From positions 1,424,001 through 1,488,000 of the forward strand of contig NZ_CP083553.1 of assembly GCF_025144465.1 (NCBI RefSeq): a stretch of 64,000 nt of DNA, written 5' to 3'. Position numbers and translations under genes: made by a program. This document shows, piece after piece, positions 43,216-52,912 of the stretch. This stretch comes from Leisingera sp. S132. Its GTDB lineage: Bacteria > Pseudomonadota > Alphaproteobacteria > Rhodobacterales > Rhodobacteraceae. Numbering within the stretch: position 1 is the first letter of the stretch; every line of letters begins with the position of its first letter. The notes under the pieces were generated by a model, which was not told the origin of the DNA, did not search any database, and saw nothing but the letters and a program-made list of their open reading frames with translations.

Positions 43216-43977
43216 ATGGCGCGTCGCAAGAAGATTTACGAAGGCAAGGCCAAGACTTTGTACGAGGGCCCCGAGCCCGGCACCATCGTGCAGTACTTCA
43301 AGGATGACGCCACCGCCTTCAACGCCGAAAAACACGACGTGATCGAGGGCAAGGGTGTCCTGAACAACATCCTGAGCGAGTTCTTCATGCTGGGCCTGGG
43401 GCAGATCGGCGTGCCGACCCATTTCCTGAAGCGCCTGAACATGCGCGAGCAGCTGGTGCGCAGCTGCGAGATCATTCCGCTGGAAGTGATCGTACGCAAC
43501 TATGCGGCCGGTTCGATCTCCAAGCGCCTGGGCATCGACGAGGGCACGCAGCTGCCGCGCCCGGTGGTGGAATACTGCTACAAGGACGACGCCTTGGGTG
43601 ACCCGCTGGTAACCGAGGAGCACATCGCTGCCTTTGGCTGGGCCAGCCAGCAGGACATGGATGATATCCTGAGCCTGGCGCTGCGCGTGAATGACTTCCT
43701 GTCCGGCGTGTTCCTGGCCGTGGGCATCCGCCTGGTCGACTTCAAGATCGAGATCGGCCGGATTTACGAGGGCGACTTCCAGCGTCTGGTGATTGCTGAC
43801 GAGATCAGCCCCGACAGCTGCCGTCTTTGGGACATCAAGACCGGCCAGAAGCTGGACAAGGACGTGTTCCGCCGCGACCTGGGCAGCCTGACCGATGCCT
43901 ATTCTGAGGTCGCGCGCCGCCTGGGTGTGATGCCGAACAATCCGCCTGCGCCGGGCAAACCGACGCTGGTGAACTGA
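43216..43977 (+). CDS. purC: Phosphoribosylaminoimidazole-succinocarboxamide synthase
   Basis: A 253-residue SAICAR synthetase that joins aspartate to CAIR in purine synthesis. Motifs include [32 protein letters not shown] and [10 protein letters not shown], then [14 protein letters not shown]. Length matches the short bacterial form. purS follows after about 100 bases. Confidence 0.98.
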   Translation: MARRKKIYEGKAKTLYEGPEPGTIVQYFKDDATAFNAEKHDVIEGKGVLNNILSEFFMLGLGQIGVPTHFLKRLNMREQLVRSCEIIPLEVIVRNYAAGSISKRLGIDEGTQLPRPVVEYCYKDDALGDPLVTEEHIAAFGWASQQDMDDILSLALRVNDFLSGVFLAVGIRLVDFKIEIGRIYEGDFQRLVIADEISPDSCRLWDIKTGQKLDKDVFRRDLGSLTDAYSEVARRLGVMPNNPPAPGKPTLVN

Positions 43978-44015
43978 GATAGGGGACCCGCAGCGCCTGC
44001 CGCGCCGCGGGTCTT

Positions 44016-44038
44016 TGAGTATTTTTGGAAAGATGAAG
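44016..44038 (+). repeat. Dispersed intergenic repeat, copy 3
   Basis: TGAGTATTTTTGGAAAGATGAAG lies between purC and purS and resembles the copies at 2723-2746 and 38174-38198. Confidence 0.5.
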
Positions 44039-44079
44039 CCCGGCAGGGCTTCGCCATCGAAAACCTGAGGGATGATGCG

Positions 44080-44310
44080 ATGAAGGCACGGGTGCATGTG
44101 ATGCTGAAGAACGGGGTTCTGGATCCGCAGGGCGAGGCCGTGCGCCACGCGCTGGGGGCTCTGGGCTTTGACAAGGTCGAAGGCGTGCGTCAGGGCAAGG
44201 TGATTGACCTGGATCTGGCAGAGGGCGCCACCGAGGCCGATGTGACCGCGATGTGCGAGAAGCTGCTGGCCAACACCGTGATCGAATCCTACAGCATCGA
44301 GATGGCCTGA
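44080..44310 (+). CDS. purS: Phosphoribosylformylglycinamidine synthase subunit PurS
   Basis: A 76-residue PurS, the small structural subunit of the three-part FGAM synthetase that links PurQ to PurL. It matches the family from [21 protein letters not shown] to IESYSIEM. Its stop overlaps the purQ ATG by one base (TGATG). purL is not found downstream. Confidence 0.96.
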   Translation: MKARVHVMLKNGVLDPQGEAVRHALGALGFDKVEGVRQGKVIDLDLAEGATEADVTAMCEKLLANTVIESYSIEMA

Positions 44311-44978
44311 TGAAGGCGGCGGTAGTTGTTTTCCCGGGCTCGAACTGCGACCGCGATCTGGCGGTGGCGTTTGAACAGGCCGGTTTCGATGTGTCGATGG
44401 TCTGGCACAAGGACAGCGCGCTGCCCGCAGGCGTCGACATCGTCGGTGTGCCGGGCGGGTTCTCCTATGGTGATTACCTGCGCTGCGGTGCCATTGCGGC
44501 CCAGTCGCCGATCTGCAAGGCCGTGATTGAGCATGCGGACCGCGGCGGCTATGCCATCGGCGTCTGTAACGGCTTTCAGATTCTGACGGAGACCGGCGTT
44601 CTGCCGGGTGCACTGTTGCGCAACGCGGGGCTGAAGTACATCTGCCGCACCGTGAACCTGAAGGTTGCGACGTCTGACAGCGTCTTTACCCAGGGTTACA
44701 ATGCCGGTGATGTGATCGGCGTGCCGATTGCCCACCACGACGGCAATTACTTCGCCGATGCGGACACTGTGAAGGCGCTGCAGGATCAGGACCGGGTGGC
44801 TTTCACCTATGAAGAAAACCCCAACGGGTCGATCGCTGACATCGCGGGCATCCTGTCGGAAAACCGCCGTGTTCTTGGCATGATGCCGCACCCGGAACGG
44901 GCCGCGGACGAGGGCCATGGCGGCACCGACGGCGCGGCAGTCTTTCGCGCATTGGCAGGAATGGTCACCGCTGCGTGA
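44310..44978 (+). CDS. purQ: Phosphoribosylformylglycinamidine synthase glutaminase PurQ
   Basis: A 222-residue class I glutamine amidotransferase that feeds ammonia to PurL. The N-terminal [13 protein letters not shown], the nucleophile elbow [10 protein letters not shown] with catalytic Cys near residue 87, and the catalytic His/Glu in MMPHPERA are intact. Start MKAAVVVF overlaps the purS stop. A sensor kinase gene follows instead of purL. Confidence 0.97.
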   Translation: MKAAVVVFPGSNCDRDLAVAFEQAGFDVSMVWHKDSALPAGVDIVGVPGGFSYGDYLRCGAIAAQSPICKAVIEHADRGGYAIGVCNGFQILTETGVLPGALLRNAGLKYICRTVNLKVATSDSVFTQGYNAGDVIGVPIAHHDGNYFADADTVKALQDQDRVAFTYEENPNGSIADIAGILSENRRVLGMMPHPERAADEGHGGTDGAAVFRALAGMVTAA

Positions 44979-45014
44979 CTTGAGGATAAGCGGCGGCGGT
45001 CATAGGGTGGCCTT

Positions 45015-46787
45015 ATGACCGCTTCGCGCTCTGATGAGACCAAAAACAAGTCCAAGTCCGGGTCCCGCACGATTTCGTGGCGGGCACGGCTTGCGCTTGT
45101 ATTGTTCATGGCTGTGGCTGCGGTCACGGTCTGGACCACCAACCGGGCGCTAACCCACAGGTTCACCGAAAGCACGCGCAACCGGGCAGAGCTGCGGCTG
45201 GCGCTTTACTCTGGAAACTTGCTGAGCGAACTGCGCCAGCATGCCATCGTGCCGCAACTGCTGGCGCGCGACCAGACCCTGATCTCGGCGCTGCAGTCCA
45301 GCGATTTCTCTCTCTCGACCCAGCGGCTGATTTCCTTTGTTGATGAAATCGGGGCAGCCTCGATCATGCTCCTGGCGCAGGACGGGCGCACGGTGGCGGC
45401 GACTGATCGCAACCGGCTGGGAGAGAGCCACCGCAATGCGGCCTATTTCGTCGATGCGGTGCGCGCCAAGTCTACCGTGTTCTCGGTCATCCCGCGGGAG
45501 GTGGGGGGCTACCGGTTCACCTATTCCCGCCGGGTGATTGATGCGACCGGAGTACTGGGCGCGATCGTTGTCGAGGTAGACCTGCAGAAGTTTGAACGCG
45601 CCTGGGCCGGAATTTCGGATGCGGTACTGGTCACTGACAGCACCGGCAACATCATTCTTGCGACCGAGGCACGCTGGCGCGGGTTGAAGGAGGACGACGC
45701 GCTGACGCTTCAAACGCCCGAGGGCGCGATCCAGCGGGCGATCCGCGCCACCACCGACTGGACGGCGCTGCCGCCGGATGCCTACCTGCAGGGCGAAGCG
45801 GTGATGCGGCTCGAAACCCGGGTGCCGTTCCAGGGCTGGCGCATGGCGACCTTCACCACCTATTCCTCTGTCCGCGAGCGTGTGAATGCGGTGCTGGCGC
45901 TGGAGATCATGGGATTCGCCATCCTTCTGGCGCTGGCGTTCTATTTCCTGAGCCGCAAGACCGCGCTGCGCATGGCGCTGTTCCAACGCGAGTCGGCAGA
46001 GCTTCGCGTATTGAATGCTCGCCTTCAGCGGGAAATTGCCGAGCGTGAACGCATGCAAAAGACCCTTGCGGTGGCTGAACAAAGCCTGGCGCAGAGCTCG
46101 AAGCTGGCCGCGTTGGGCGAGATGTCCGCTGCCGTCAGCCACGAGCTGAACCAGCCGCTGGCGGCGATGAAAACCTATCTTGCCGGCGCCCGCCTGCTGC
46201 TCAACCGGAACCGTCCGGACGAGGCGCTGGCCTCCTTCGGGCGCATCGACGACCTGATCGAGCGGATGGGCGCAATCACCCGTCAGCTCAAGTCCTATGC
46301 GCGCAAGGGCGGCGATGCGTTCAGCCCTGTAAACTTGGGCGATGCGCTGGCCTCCAGCCTGTCTATGATGGAGCCGCAGCTGCGTCAGCGGCATGTGAAA
46401 ATAACCCGCATCCTGCCCGAAGAACCTGTTATGGTAATGGGGGACCGGATGCGCCTGGAGCAGGTAATGGTCAACCTCTTGCGCAACGCCCTGGACGCCA
46501 CCAAATCCGTGGCAGACCCTGAGGTGGAAATCCTGCTGGCAGCGGGCGAGACAGCAACCCTGTCGGTGCGTGACAACGGGATGGGTATCAAGGACTTCGA
46601 CAATCTGTTTGAGCCTTTTTACACCACCAAGCAGCCCGGCGACGGGGTTGGATTGGGGCTTGCCATCTCCTCGGGGATCGTCAACGACCTTGGGGGACGG
46701 CTGACCGCCCGCAACGGGCAGAACGGCGGTGCGGTCTTTGAAATGCAATTGCCGGTCCTGGTGGACGGTATTGAAGCTGCCGAATAG
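45015..46787 (+). CDS. dctB: DctB-like C4-dicarboxylate sensor histidine kinase
   Basis: A 590-residue kinase with TM1 near residues 25-43, a large periplasmic double-PAS (dCache) sensor to about residue 290, and TM2 near 292-312. A coiled-coil linker follows, then the H-box MSAAVSHELNQPLAAMKTY and the ATPase boxes NLLRNALDATK, DNGMGIKD and GVGLGLAIS. This is the DctB layout. It is followed 30 bases later by a DctD-type regulator. Sensing of C4-dicarboxylates is inferred from architecture; no dctPQM genes are in the window. Confidence 0.85.
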   Translation: MTASRSDETKNKSKSGSRTISWRARLALVLFMAVAAVTVWTTNRALTHRFTESTRNRAELRLALYSGNLLSELRQHAIVPQLLARDQTLISALQSSDFSLSTQRLISFVDEIGAASIMLLAQDGRTVAATDRNRLGESHRNAAYFVDAVRAKSTVFSVIPREVGGYRFTYSRRVIDATGVLGAIVVEVDLQKFERAWAGISDAVLVTDSTGNIILATEARWRGLKEDDALTLQTPEGAIQRAIRATTDWTALPPDAYLQGEAVMRLETRVPFQGWRMATFTTYSSVRERVNAVLALEIMGFAILLALAFYFLSRKTALRMALFQRESAELRVLNARLQREIAERERMQKTLAVAEQSLAQSSKLAALGEMSAAVSHELNQPLAAMKTYLAGARLLLNRNRPDEALASFGRIDDLIERMGAITRQLKSYARKGGDAFSPVNLGDALASSLSMMEPQLRQRHVKITRILPEEPVMVMGDRMRLEQVMVNLLRNALDATKSVADPEVEILLAAGETATLSVRDNGMGIKDFDNLFEPFYTTKQPGDGVGLGLAISSGIVNDLGGRLTARNGQNGGAVFEMQLPVLVDGIEAAE

Positions 46788-46817
46788 GCAGCCTGGAGTG
46801 ATTAGGAGTGAACGCGC

Positions 46818-48155
46818 ATGGCCCAGGCTATGAAAATCGCGATCGTGGACGACGAACAGGATATGCGGCAGTCGATCAGCCAGTGGCTGGCGCTGTCTGG
46901 CTATGACACGGAAACCTTCTCCAGCGCCGAAGAGGCCCTGAAGGTGCTGGGCCCGGACTATCCGGGCATCGTGATCTCCGACATCAAGATGCCGGGCATG
47001 GACGGCATGCAGTTCCTGAAAAAGCTGATGGGCAGCGATTCCGCGCTGCCGGTGATCATGATCACCGGCCACGGCGACGTGCCGATGGCGGTTGAGGCGA
47101 TGCGCGTCGGTGCCTTCGATTTTCTGGAAAAACCCTTCAACCCGGACCGCATGTCGGAACTGGCCAAACGCGCAACCGGCGCCCGCCGCCTGACCTTGGA
47201 CAACCGCGTGCTGCGGCGTGAACTGTCGGATGGCGGCCAGATCATGAAGAAACTGATCGGCCAGAGCCCGGTGATGGAGCGCTTGCGAGAGGACATTCTG
47301 GACCTTGGGCAGGCCGACGGCCATGTGCTGATTGATGGCGAAACCGGCACCGGCAAGACTCTGGTTGCCCACGCGCTGCACGCAGTTGGCAGCCGTGCGG
47401 GCAAGAAGTTCGTGCTGATTTCCTGTGCCGCTCTGGAGGAGGAGGTGCTGTCCAAGCGCCTGTTTGGCCCGATGCTGCCTGAGGACAGCATGCTGCCGGC
47501 CATCGAGGAGGCCCGCGGAGGCACGCTGGTGCTGGAGGACATCGACGCGCTGTCGGAAACCCTTCAGGCAAAGCTGCTGAGCGTCATCAACGAGCAGGGC
47601 ACCCCTGCAGAAACCCGGATTGTCGCCATCTCCAACCTGCAGGAAGCGGGCAAGACCTGCGAAGACGCCCTGCGCCCGGATCTGTTCTACCGTCTGGCGG
47701 CGCTGCGCATCACTGTGCCGCCGCTGCGCCAGCGCGGCGAGGATATCCTGACCTTGTTCACCCGTCTGTCGGAACAATTCTCCGAGGAATACGGCTGTGA
47801 TGCACCGCAAGTGAGCGCCCAGGAAGCTGCGCAGCTGCTGCAGGCGCCCTGGCCGGGCAACGTGCGGCAGCTGATCAACATCGCCGAACGCGCAGTTCTG
47901 CAGTCGCGGCGCGGCTCAGGCACCATTGCATCGCTCCTTATGTCGGATCACGAGGAGATGCAGCCGGTGATGACCACCGAAGGCAAGCCGCTGAAGGAAT
48001 ACGTGGAAGCGTTCGAACGCATGCTGATCGATAACACCATGCGCCGGCACAAGGGCTCGATCGCCAGCGTGATGGACGAGTTGTGCCTGCCGCGCCGGAC
48101 GCTGAACGAGAAAATGGCCAAATACGGCCTGCAGCGCTCGGATTACCTTGCCTGA
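46818..48155 (+). CDS. dctD: DctD-like response regulator lacking the GAFTGA loop
   Basis: A 445-residue NtrC-type regulator. The receiver domain has Asp55 in VISDIKMPGMDG. The AAA+ domain has Walker A GETGTGKT (residues 174-181), a divergent Walker B GGTLVLEDID and the RPDLFYRLAALRI segment. A Fis-type helix-turn-helix ends the protein (GSIASVMDELCLPRRTLNEK). The stretch after LFG near residue 217 reads GPMLPEDSML, so the GAFTGA loop that contacts sigma-54 is missing. The protein probably does not activate sigma-54 promoters. Confidence 0.88.
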   Translation: MAQAMKIAIVDDEQDMRQSISQWLALSGYDTETFSSAEEALKVLGPDYPGIVISDIKMPGMDGMQFLKKLMGSDSALPVIMITGHGDVPMAVEAMRVGAFDFLEKPFNPDRMSELAKRATGARRLTLDNRVLRRELSDGGQIMKKLIGQSPVMERLREDILDLGQADGHVLIDGETGTGKTLVAHALHAVGSRAGKKFVLISCAALEEEVLSKRLFGPMLPEDSMLPAIEEARGGTLVLEDIDALSETLQAKLLSVINEQGTPAETRIVAISNLQEAGKTCEDALRPDLFYRLAALRITVPPLRQRGEDILTLFTRLSEQFSEEYGCDAPQVSAQEAAQLLQAPWPGNVRQLINIAERAVLQSRRGSGTIASLLMSDHEEMQPVMTTEGKPLKEYVEAFERMLIDNTMRRHKGSIASVMDELCLPRRTLNEKMAKYGLQRSDYLA

Positions 48156-48696
48156 CCCTGCAACCGCTGTTTCATGGTGCCGTTTCCGTGGTTCTGCAAG
48201 AAAACTAACCTGATATTAACGGCTTGCCTGCTAGGGGCAGGCCGTTTGTATTTTCAGGCTCTGTGGTGACGAATGTCCATTGTCATTACCTATCCACAGG
48301 CCTTATGCTGGCGAAACGGGCCGGACACCGGCATATGGTTTCGCCCGTTCTGATGAGTTTCGCTGGCTTCGGCTTTTGTCCGGCATGATCCGAGAAAGCT
48401 GCAGCCAGACCGATTGGCCCTCTTGAAACAAGAGGGCAGTTTAGCGCCCAAGCCGGAATTACCGCCGGTGCCGGGATAACAAGGCAGGGACGGGCACATC
48501 CCGCCTGCCGGAGAAGAACCGCGATGACGCGCGCGAGAGCGAAGAGCACTGAGGCAGGAAGGCCGGGCATCGATCCCGGGACCACCTGCTGCACCGCGCC
48601 GTCCATTATCGCCCTGACAAGACACCACCCGAAACGCGCGCGGCCGCCTGGAAACAGGAGGCTTGCGGGCGCTCAGGGCAGGTGCACCAAGGACCC
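48156..48696. other. Terminator and long rne leader region
   Basis: A 540-base gap. A hairpin at 48219-48254 ends the dctBD unit. The rest is GC-rich, contains no convincing gene, and is probably the promoter and long 5' UTR of rne. Long rne leaders that carry RNase E-sensitive elements for feedback control are known in Escherichia coli; here this is only a suggestion. Confidence 0.5.
48219..48254 (+). terminator. Terminator of dctB-dctD
   Basis: The stem ACGGCTTGCC / GGGCAGGCCGT with a short loop is followed by TTTGTATTTTC, about 65 bases after the dctD stop. Confidence 0.75.
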
Positions 48697-51639
48697 ATGG
48701 CAAAGAAGATGCTTATTGACGCCACCCACGCGGAAGAAACCCGCGTCGTGGTGGTCGATGGAAACAAGGTTGAGGAATTCGACTTTGAGTCCGAAAACAA
48801 ACGCCAGCTTGCTGGCAATATCTACCTCGCAAAAGTAACCCGGGTTGAGCCGTCCCTGCAGGCGGCCTTTGTCGACTATGGTGGAAACCGCCATGGTTTC
48901 CTGGCATTTTCCGAGATCCACCCGGATTATTACCAGATCCCCGTCGCGGACCGTGAGGCCCTGATGGAGGAAGAACGCGCCTATGCCGAGGCGATGCGCG
49001 CCCGTGATGAGGACGAGGACGAGAAACCGGCCAAGCCCAAGCGCTCGCGCCGTTCCAAGTCCTCTGCCAAGGCTGCCAAGGCTTCGTCCAAGGATGCTGT
49101 GGAAACCAAGGAGGTCGAGGCCTCCGACGCAGTCACCGGTGAAATCGCCGGCATGGAAACCATTGACCTGACCGACAGCTCTGAGGCTGCGGATGTCCCG
49201 GCAGAACTGGCCGAGGTGCCGGAAGGCTCCTCGCCGATGGAGCGTGTTGCCGAGACCCCGGTGGAAGAGCCGGAAGAGGGTGAGGCCGCAGAGACGGAAG
49301 CAGAAGAGACTGCTGCCGCTGAAGCCCCGGAAGCTGAAGAGACGCAGGCCGGGGAAGCTGCCGGCGAAGCTGAAGCTGAGGCAGAGGCGGACACCGGGGC
49401 GGCTGAAGTTGCAGAGGCAGCAAAAGCCGATGACGACGCTGAAGACACCGGTGACGAAGGAGACGACGAAGCGGAAACCAGCCGCGCCGATGCAACCTCC
49501 AAGGACGAAAGCATCGAGTCGGTGGCCGATGAGGACGACAGCGACGACATTCGTCCGCCGCGCAAACCGCGCCCGCGCCGCTACAAGATCCAGGAAGTGA
49601 TCAAGGTGCGCCAGGTGCTGCTGGTGCAGGTGGTCAAGGAAGAGCGCGGCAACAAGGGCGCCGCACTCACCACCTATCTGTCGCTGGCCGGCCGTTACTG
49701 CGTGCTGATGCCCAACACCGCCCGCGGCGGCGGCATCTCCCGCAAGATCACCAATGCAGCCGACCGCAAGAAACTGAAAGACATCGCAACCGAGCTGGAC
49801 GTGCCGACAGGCGCGGGCCTGATCGTGCGCACCGCCGGTGCCAAGCGCACCAAATCCGAGATCAAGCGCGACTATGAATACCTGCAGCGCCTGTGGGAGC
49901 AGATCCGCGAGCTGACGCTGAAATCCATTGCGCCGGCCAAGATCTATGAAGAGGGCGACCTTATCAAACGTTCGATCCGCGACCTCTACAGCCGCGAGAT
50001 CGACGAGGTTCTGGTGGAAGGCGACCGCGGCTACCGCATCGCCAAGGACTTCATGAAGATGATCATGCCGTCCCACGCCAAGAACGTGAAGCACTACCAG
50101 GAAGGGCTGCCGCTGTTTGCGCGCTTCCAGGTGGAAAGCTACCTGGCGGGCATGTTCAACCCGACAGTGCAGCTGAAATCCGGCGGCTACATCGTGATCG
50201 GCGTGACCGAGGCTCTGGTGGCGATCGACGTGAACTCCGGCCGCGCCACCAAGGAAGGCTCGATCGAGGAAACCGCGCTGAAGACCAACCTGGAGGCCGC
50301 CGAAGAGGTGGCCCGCCAGCTGCGCCTGCGCGACCTTGCCGGTCTGATCGTGATCGACTTCATCGACATGGACGAGCGCAAGAACAACGCTGCCGTCGAA
50401 AAGCGCATGAAGGACAAGCTGAAGACCGACCGGGCCCGCATCCAGGTGGGCCGGATCTCCGGCTTTGGCCTGATGGAAATGTCGCGCCAGCGCCTGCGCC
50501 CCGGCATGATCGAAGCCACTACCGCGCCGTGCCCGCATTGCCATGGCACCGGCCTGATCCGCTCCGACGACTCGATGGCGCTGTCGATCCTGCGCCAGAT
50601 CGAGGAAGAGGGCACCCGCCGCCGCTCCCGCGAGGTGCTGGTGCGCTGCCCGGTTTCCATTGCCAACTTCCTGATGAACCAGAAGCGTGAGCACATTGCC
50701 CAGATCGAGGCGCGCTACGGCCTGTCCGTGCGTATCGAAGGCGACGCGCATCTGGTCAGCCCGGACTTTGTGCTTGAGAAGTTCAAGACCGCGTCCCGCA
50801 ACGTGCCTGCCGCCGCCGCTCCGGTGGTGTCGGTTGACACCTCGATCATGGATCAGGTGGACGCGGATGAGGCCGGGCAGGACGAGGAGGAGGCACCGGC
50901 AGCAGTTGAGACCGCTGATGATGCATCGCAGGACGACAAACCCAAGCGCAAGCGCCGCCGCCGCCGCCGCCGGAAGGGGGGCAATGGCGAGCAGTCTCAG
51001 AATGGTGAGACTGGCGAGACCGGTGACGAGGCATCCGAGGATCAGGAACAGCCCCAAGAGGAGGCCGCCGAGGCGTCTGAGACTGCTGCTGAAGGCGAGG
51101 AAGCCCCGGCGGAAGAGGTGAAGGAGAAAAAACGCTCCCGCACCCGGACACGCTCCCGCAAGCCGAAGGCCAAGCCTGCCGAGGCGGAGGCCGTTGCCGG
51201 AGAGGACGCTGCTTCAGAGGAAGCGCCGGCGGAATCCGCTGAAGAAACCGTCGCCGTTGCCGAAGCTGCCGATGCAGCGGACGCTCCTGAGCAGGAGGCT
51301 GAGGCAGAAGCGCCAGTGGCAGAGGCTGCAGAACCGGAGGCTGAAACGGCCGCAGCAACTGAGGAGGCTCCGGCAGAAGCTGAAGCCGCGCCTGTGCAAG
51401 TAGACGCCGCGGAAGCTGAAGCCGAGTCCGCAGAGAGCGCTGAGGAAGCCGCTGTTGCAGAAGCTGAGGCGGAATCCGAACCCGCCGCAGAGGAGCCTGA
51501 TGCAGAAGCGGCTGCTGAGGAAGAGACCGCGGCCGAAGAAAAGCAGCCGGAGCCAGCGATGGCCGGTGCTGAGGCGGAGCCGGAACCGGCATCACCGCCC
51601 AAGCCCAAGCGCCGCGGCTGGTGGTCAATGGGCGGCTGA
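48697..51639 (+). CDS. rne: Ribonuclease E
   Basis: A 980-residue endoribonuclease for mRNA decay and rRNA processing. The S1 domain is split by an acidic and Ala-rich insert of about 190 residues (roughly 100-290), between HGFLAFSEIHPDYY and RRYKIQEVIKVRQVLLVQV. The catalytic part has VAIDVNSGRATKEG and LIVIDFIDMDERKN, both with metal-binding Asp, and the Zn-link CPHCHGTG. The last 280 residues are a disordered Glu/Ala/Arg-rich scaffold tail. Start MAKKMLIDAT is preferred to an in-frame codon 15 bases earlier. Confidence 0.95.
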   Translation: MAKKMLIDATHAEETRVVVVDGNKVEEFDFESENKRQLAGNIYLAKVTRVEPSLQAAFVDYGGNRHGFLAFSEIHPDYYQIPVADREALMEEERAYAEAMRARDEDEDEKPAKPKRSRRSKSSAKAAKASSKDAVETKEVEASDAVTGEIAGMETIDLTDSSEAADVPAELAEVPEGSSPMERVAETPVEEPEEGEAAETEAEETAAAEAPEAEETQAGEAAGEAEAEAEADTGAAEVAEAAKADDDAEDTGDEGDDEAETSRADATSKDESIESVADEDDSDDIRPPRKPRPRRYKIQEVIKVRQVLLVQVVKEERGNKGAALTTYLSLAGRYCVLMPNTARGGGISRKITNAADRKKLKDIATELDVPTGAGLIVRTAGAKRTKSEIKRDYEYLQRLWEQIRELTLKSIAPAKIYEEGDLIKRSIRDLYSREIDEVLVEGDRGYRIAKDFMKMIMPSHAKNVKHYQEGLPLFARFQVESYLAGMFNPTVQLKSGGYIVIGVTEALVAIDVNSGRATKEGSIEETALKTNLEAAEEVARQLRLRDLAGLIVIDFIDMDERKNNAAVEKRMKDKLKTDRARIQVGRISGFGLMEMSRQRLRPGMIEATTAPCPHCHGTGLIRSDDSMALSILRQIEEEGTRRRSREVLVRCPVSIANFLMNQKREHIAQIEARYGLSVRIEGDAHLVSPDFVLEKFKTASRNVPAAAAPVVSVDTSIMDQVDADEAGQDEEEAPAAVETADDASQDDKPKRKRRRRRRRKGGNGEQSQNGETGETGDEASEDQEQPQEEAAEASETAAEGEEAPAEEVKEKKRSRTRTRSRKPKAKPAEAEAVAGEDAASEEAPAESAEETVAVAEAADAADAPEQEAEAEAPVAEAAEPEAETAAATEEAPAEAEAAPVQVDAAEAEAESAESAEEAAVAEAEAESEPAAEEPDAEAAAEEETAAEEKQPEPAMAGAEAEPEPASPPKPKRRGWWSMGG

Positions 51640-51660
51640 AGCCCGCATATGATTTTGGAG

Positions 51661-51690
51661 AAGGCAGGCCGTTTGGCCTGCCTTTCATTT
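51661..51690 (+). terminator. Intrinsic terminator of rne
   Basis: Stem AAGGCAGGCC / GGCCTGCCTT is followed by TCATTTT, 22 bases after the stop. Confidence 0.85.
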
Positions 51691-51716
51691 TGTGCCTTCT
51701 GTTGTTTGCGGCCGCC

Positions 51717-51794
51717 GTTTTCCGGCGCGGAAAACGGCCCGGAAAACACGCGTTTTCCGAGCCGGAATTCGCGCCGAATTCCGGTTCCCTCGCG
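51717..51794. repeat. Cluster of three tandem palindromes
   Basis: Three adjacent hairpins: GCCGTTTTCC-GGCGC-GGAAAACGGC, then CGGAAAAC-ACGC-GTTTTCCG, then CCGGAATTCG-CGC-CGAATTCCGG. The first two are joined by GGCC. The cluster lies between rne and the TusA-like gene and is related in design to 55611-55658 and 62359-62470. Confidence 0.7.
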
Positions 51795-51817
51795 GAGGTG
51801 CCGCAGCCTCTTCCGGG

Positions 51818-52051
51818 TTAGCTGCCCTTGCGGATCAAATAGACCTGATGGCCGGTTCCGGCACTGTGGCCAAGAAATTCATGGCCGGCCTCATTGCAGA
51901 AATGAGGCACATCAATCACGGCTGCGGGGTCATCCGCAAGCAGTTCCAGAACCTGGCCGGGCTGCAGCGATTTCAGCCTTTTGCGGGCCTTCAGGACAGG
52001 CAGCGGGCACAGCAGCCCGATTGCATCTAAGGTCTCTTTGATCTCGGTCAT
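51818..52051 (-). CDS. TusA-family sulfurtransferase
   Basis: A 77-residue protein with the TusA/SirA signature DAIGLLCPLPVLKARKRL, in which the Cys of CPxP carries persulfide sulfur. The C-terminal VPHFCNEAGHEFL segment has a second Cys. Start MTEIKETLD is chosen, because a longer frame runs into the ccdA start region. The family takes part in sulfur transfer to tRNA and cofactors; the exact role here is unknown. It is divergent from ccdA. Confidence 0.88.
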   Translation of the reverse strand: MTEIKETLDAIGLLCPLPVLKARKRLKSLQPGQVLELLADDPAAVIDVPHFCNEAGHEFLGHSAGTGHQVYLIRKGS

Positions 52052-52145
52052 GGTGTGCAGATAAGCGGGATGTTTCATGCTGTCCACAAGGATGTGACCA
52101 GCCGTCCCCGTGACGTTGGACCGCGGCTGGAATAAGTGTTGGGAC

Positions 52146-52898
52146 ATGTTTGGAATCGAGATCATCGACGCAGGGCTGCTCCCTGCCATGCTGGTGGCGC
52201 TGCTGGGCGGCGTTATCAGTTTCCTGTCGCCCTGCGTGCTGCCGATCGTGCCGCCTTATCTGGCCTATATGAGCGGCGTGACTATTGGTGAAATGCAGGG
52301 CACTTCCGCGGCGCGGCGCAAGGCAATCATCGCCGCGCTGTTCTTTGTGCTGGGGCTGTCGACGGTGTTTCTGCTGCTCGGCTTCACCGCCTCGGCTTTT
52401 GGCGCTTTTGTTTTGAAAAATCAGGAGCTTTTTGCGCAAGTATCAGGCGTGGTGGTGATCATATTCGGCCTGCACTTCCTGTCGGTGTTCCGCATTCCCC
52501 TGCTGGACCGCGAGGCGCGGATGGAGGCAGGCGAGTCGGGCGGCTCCGCCCTGGGTGCCTATGTTCTGGGGCTGGCCTTCGCCTTTGGCTGGACGCCCTG
52601 TATCGGTCCCCAGCTGGGCGCGATCCTGTCACTGGCGGCATCGGAAGCCTCCGTCAGCCGCGGCACCATCCTGCTGGGGGTTTATGCGGCGGGGCTGGGG
52701 GTGCCCTTCCTGCTGGCGGCAATGTTCCTCAACCGGTCGATGACGCTGATGAACAAGTTGAAGCGCCACATGGGGCTGATCGAAAAAGTGATGGGCGGGT
52801 TGCTGCTGTTTGTCGGCATCATGCTGGTCACTGGCCTGTTCACAACCTTTTCCTGGTGGCTGCTGGAAACCTTCCCGGCACTGGCAACGCTGGGCTGA
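52146..52898 (+). CDS. ccdA: CcdA-type cytochrome c biogenesis membrane protein
   Basis: A 250-residue protein with six membrane helices. It carries the two redox cysteines of the CcdA/DsbD family, in FLSPCVLPIVPPY (near residue 36) and GWTPCIGPQLGA (near 155). It moves electrons from thioredoxin across the membrane for apocytochrome c reduction. Start MFGIEIIDAG follows a weak GGAA site. An intrinsic terminator follows. Confidence 0.93.
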   Translation: MFGIEIIDAGLLPAMLVALLGGVISFLSPCVLPIVPPYLAYMSGVTIGEMQGTSAARRKAIIAALFFVLGLSTVFLLLGFTASAFGAFVLKNQELFAQVSGVVVIIFGLHFLSVFRIPLLDREARMEAGESGGSALGAYVLGLAFAFGWTPCIGPQLGAILSLAASEASVSRGTILLGVYAAGLGVPFLLAAMFLNRSMTLMNKLKRHMGLIEKVMGGLLLFVGIMLVTGLFTTFSWWLLETFPALATLG

Positions 52899-52912
52899 AA
52901 CCATTGAGTGCG

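Noticed and set aside
45150-47810. An 886-codon minus-strand open frame
   Set aside because: It is antisense to dctB and dctD, whose motifs are intact. Long antisense frames are common in DNA of this GC content.
48673-51057. A 794-codon minus-strand open frame
   Set aside because: It is antisense to rne and its composition reflects the Glu/Ala-rich repeats of RNase E.
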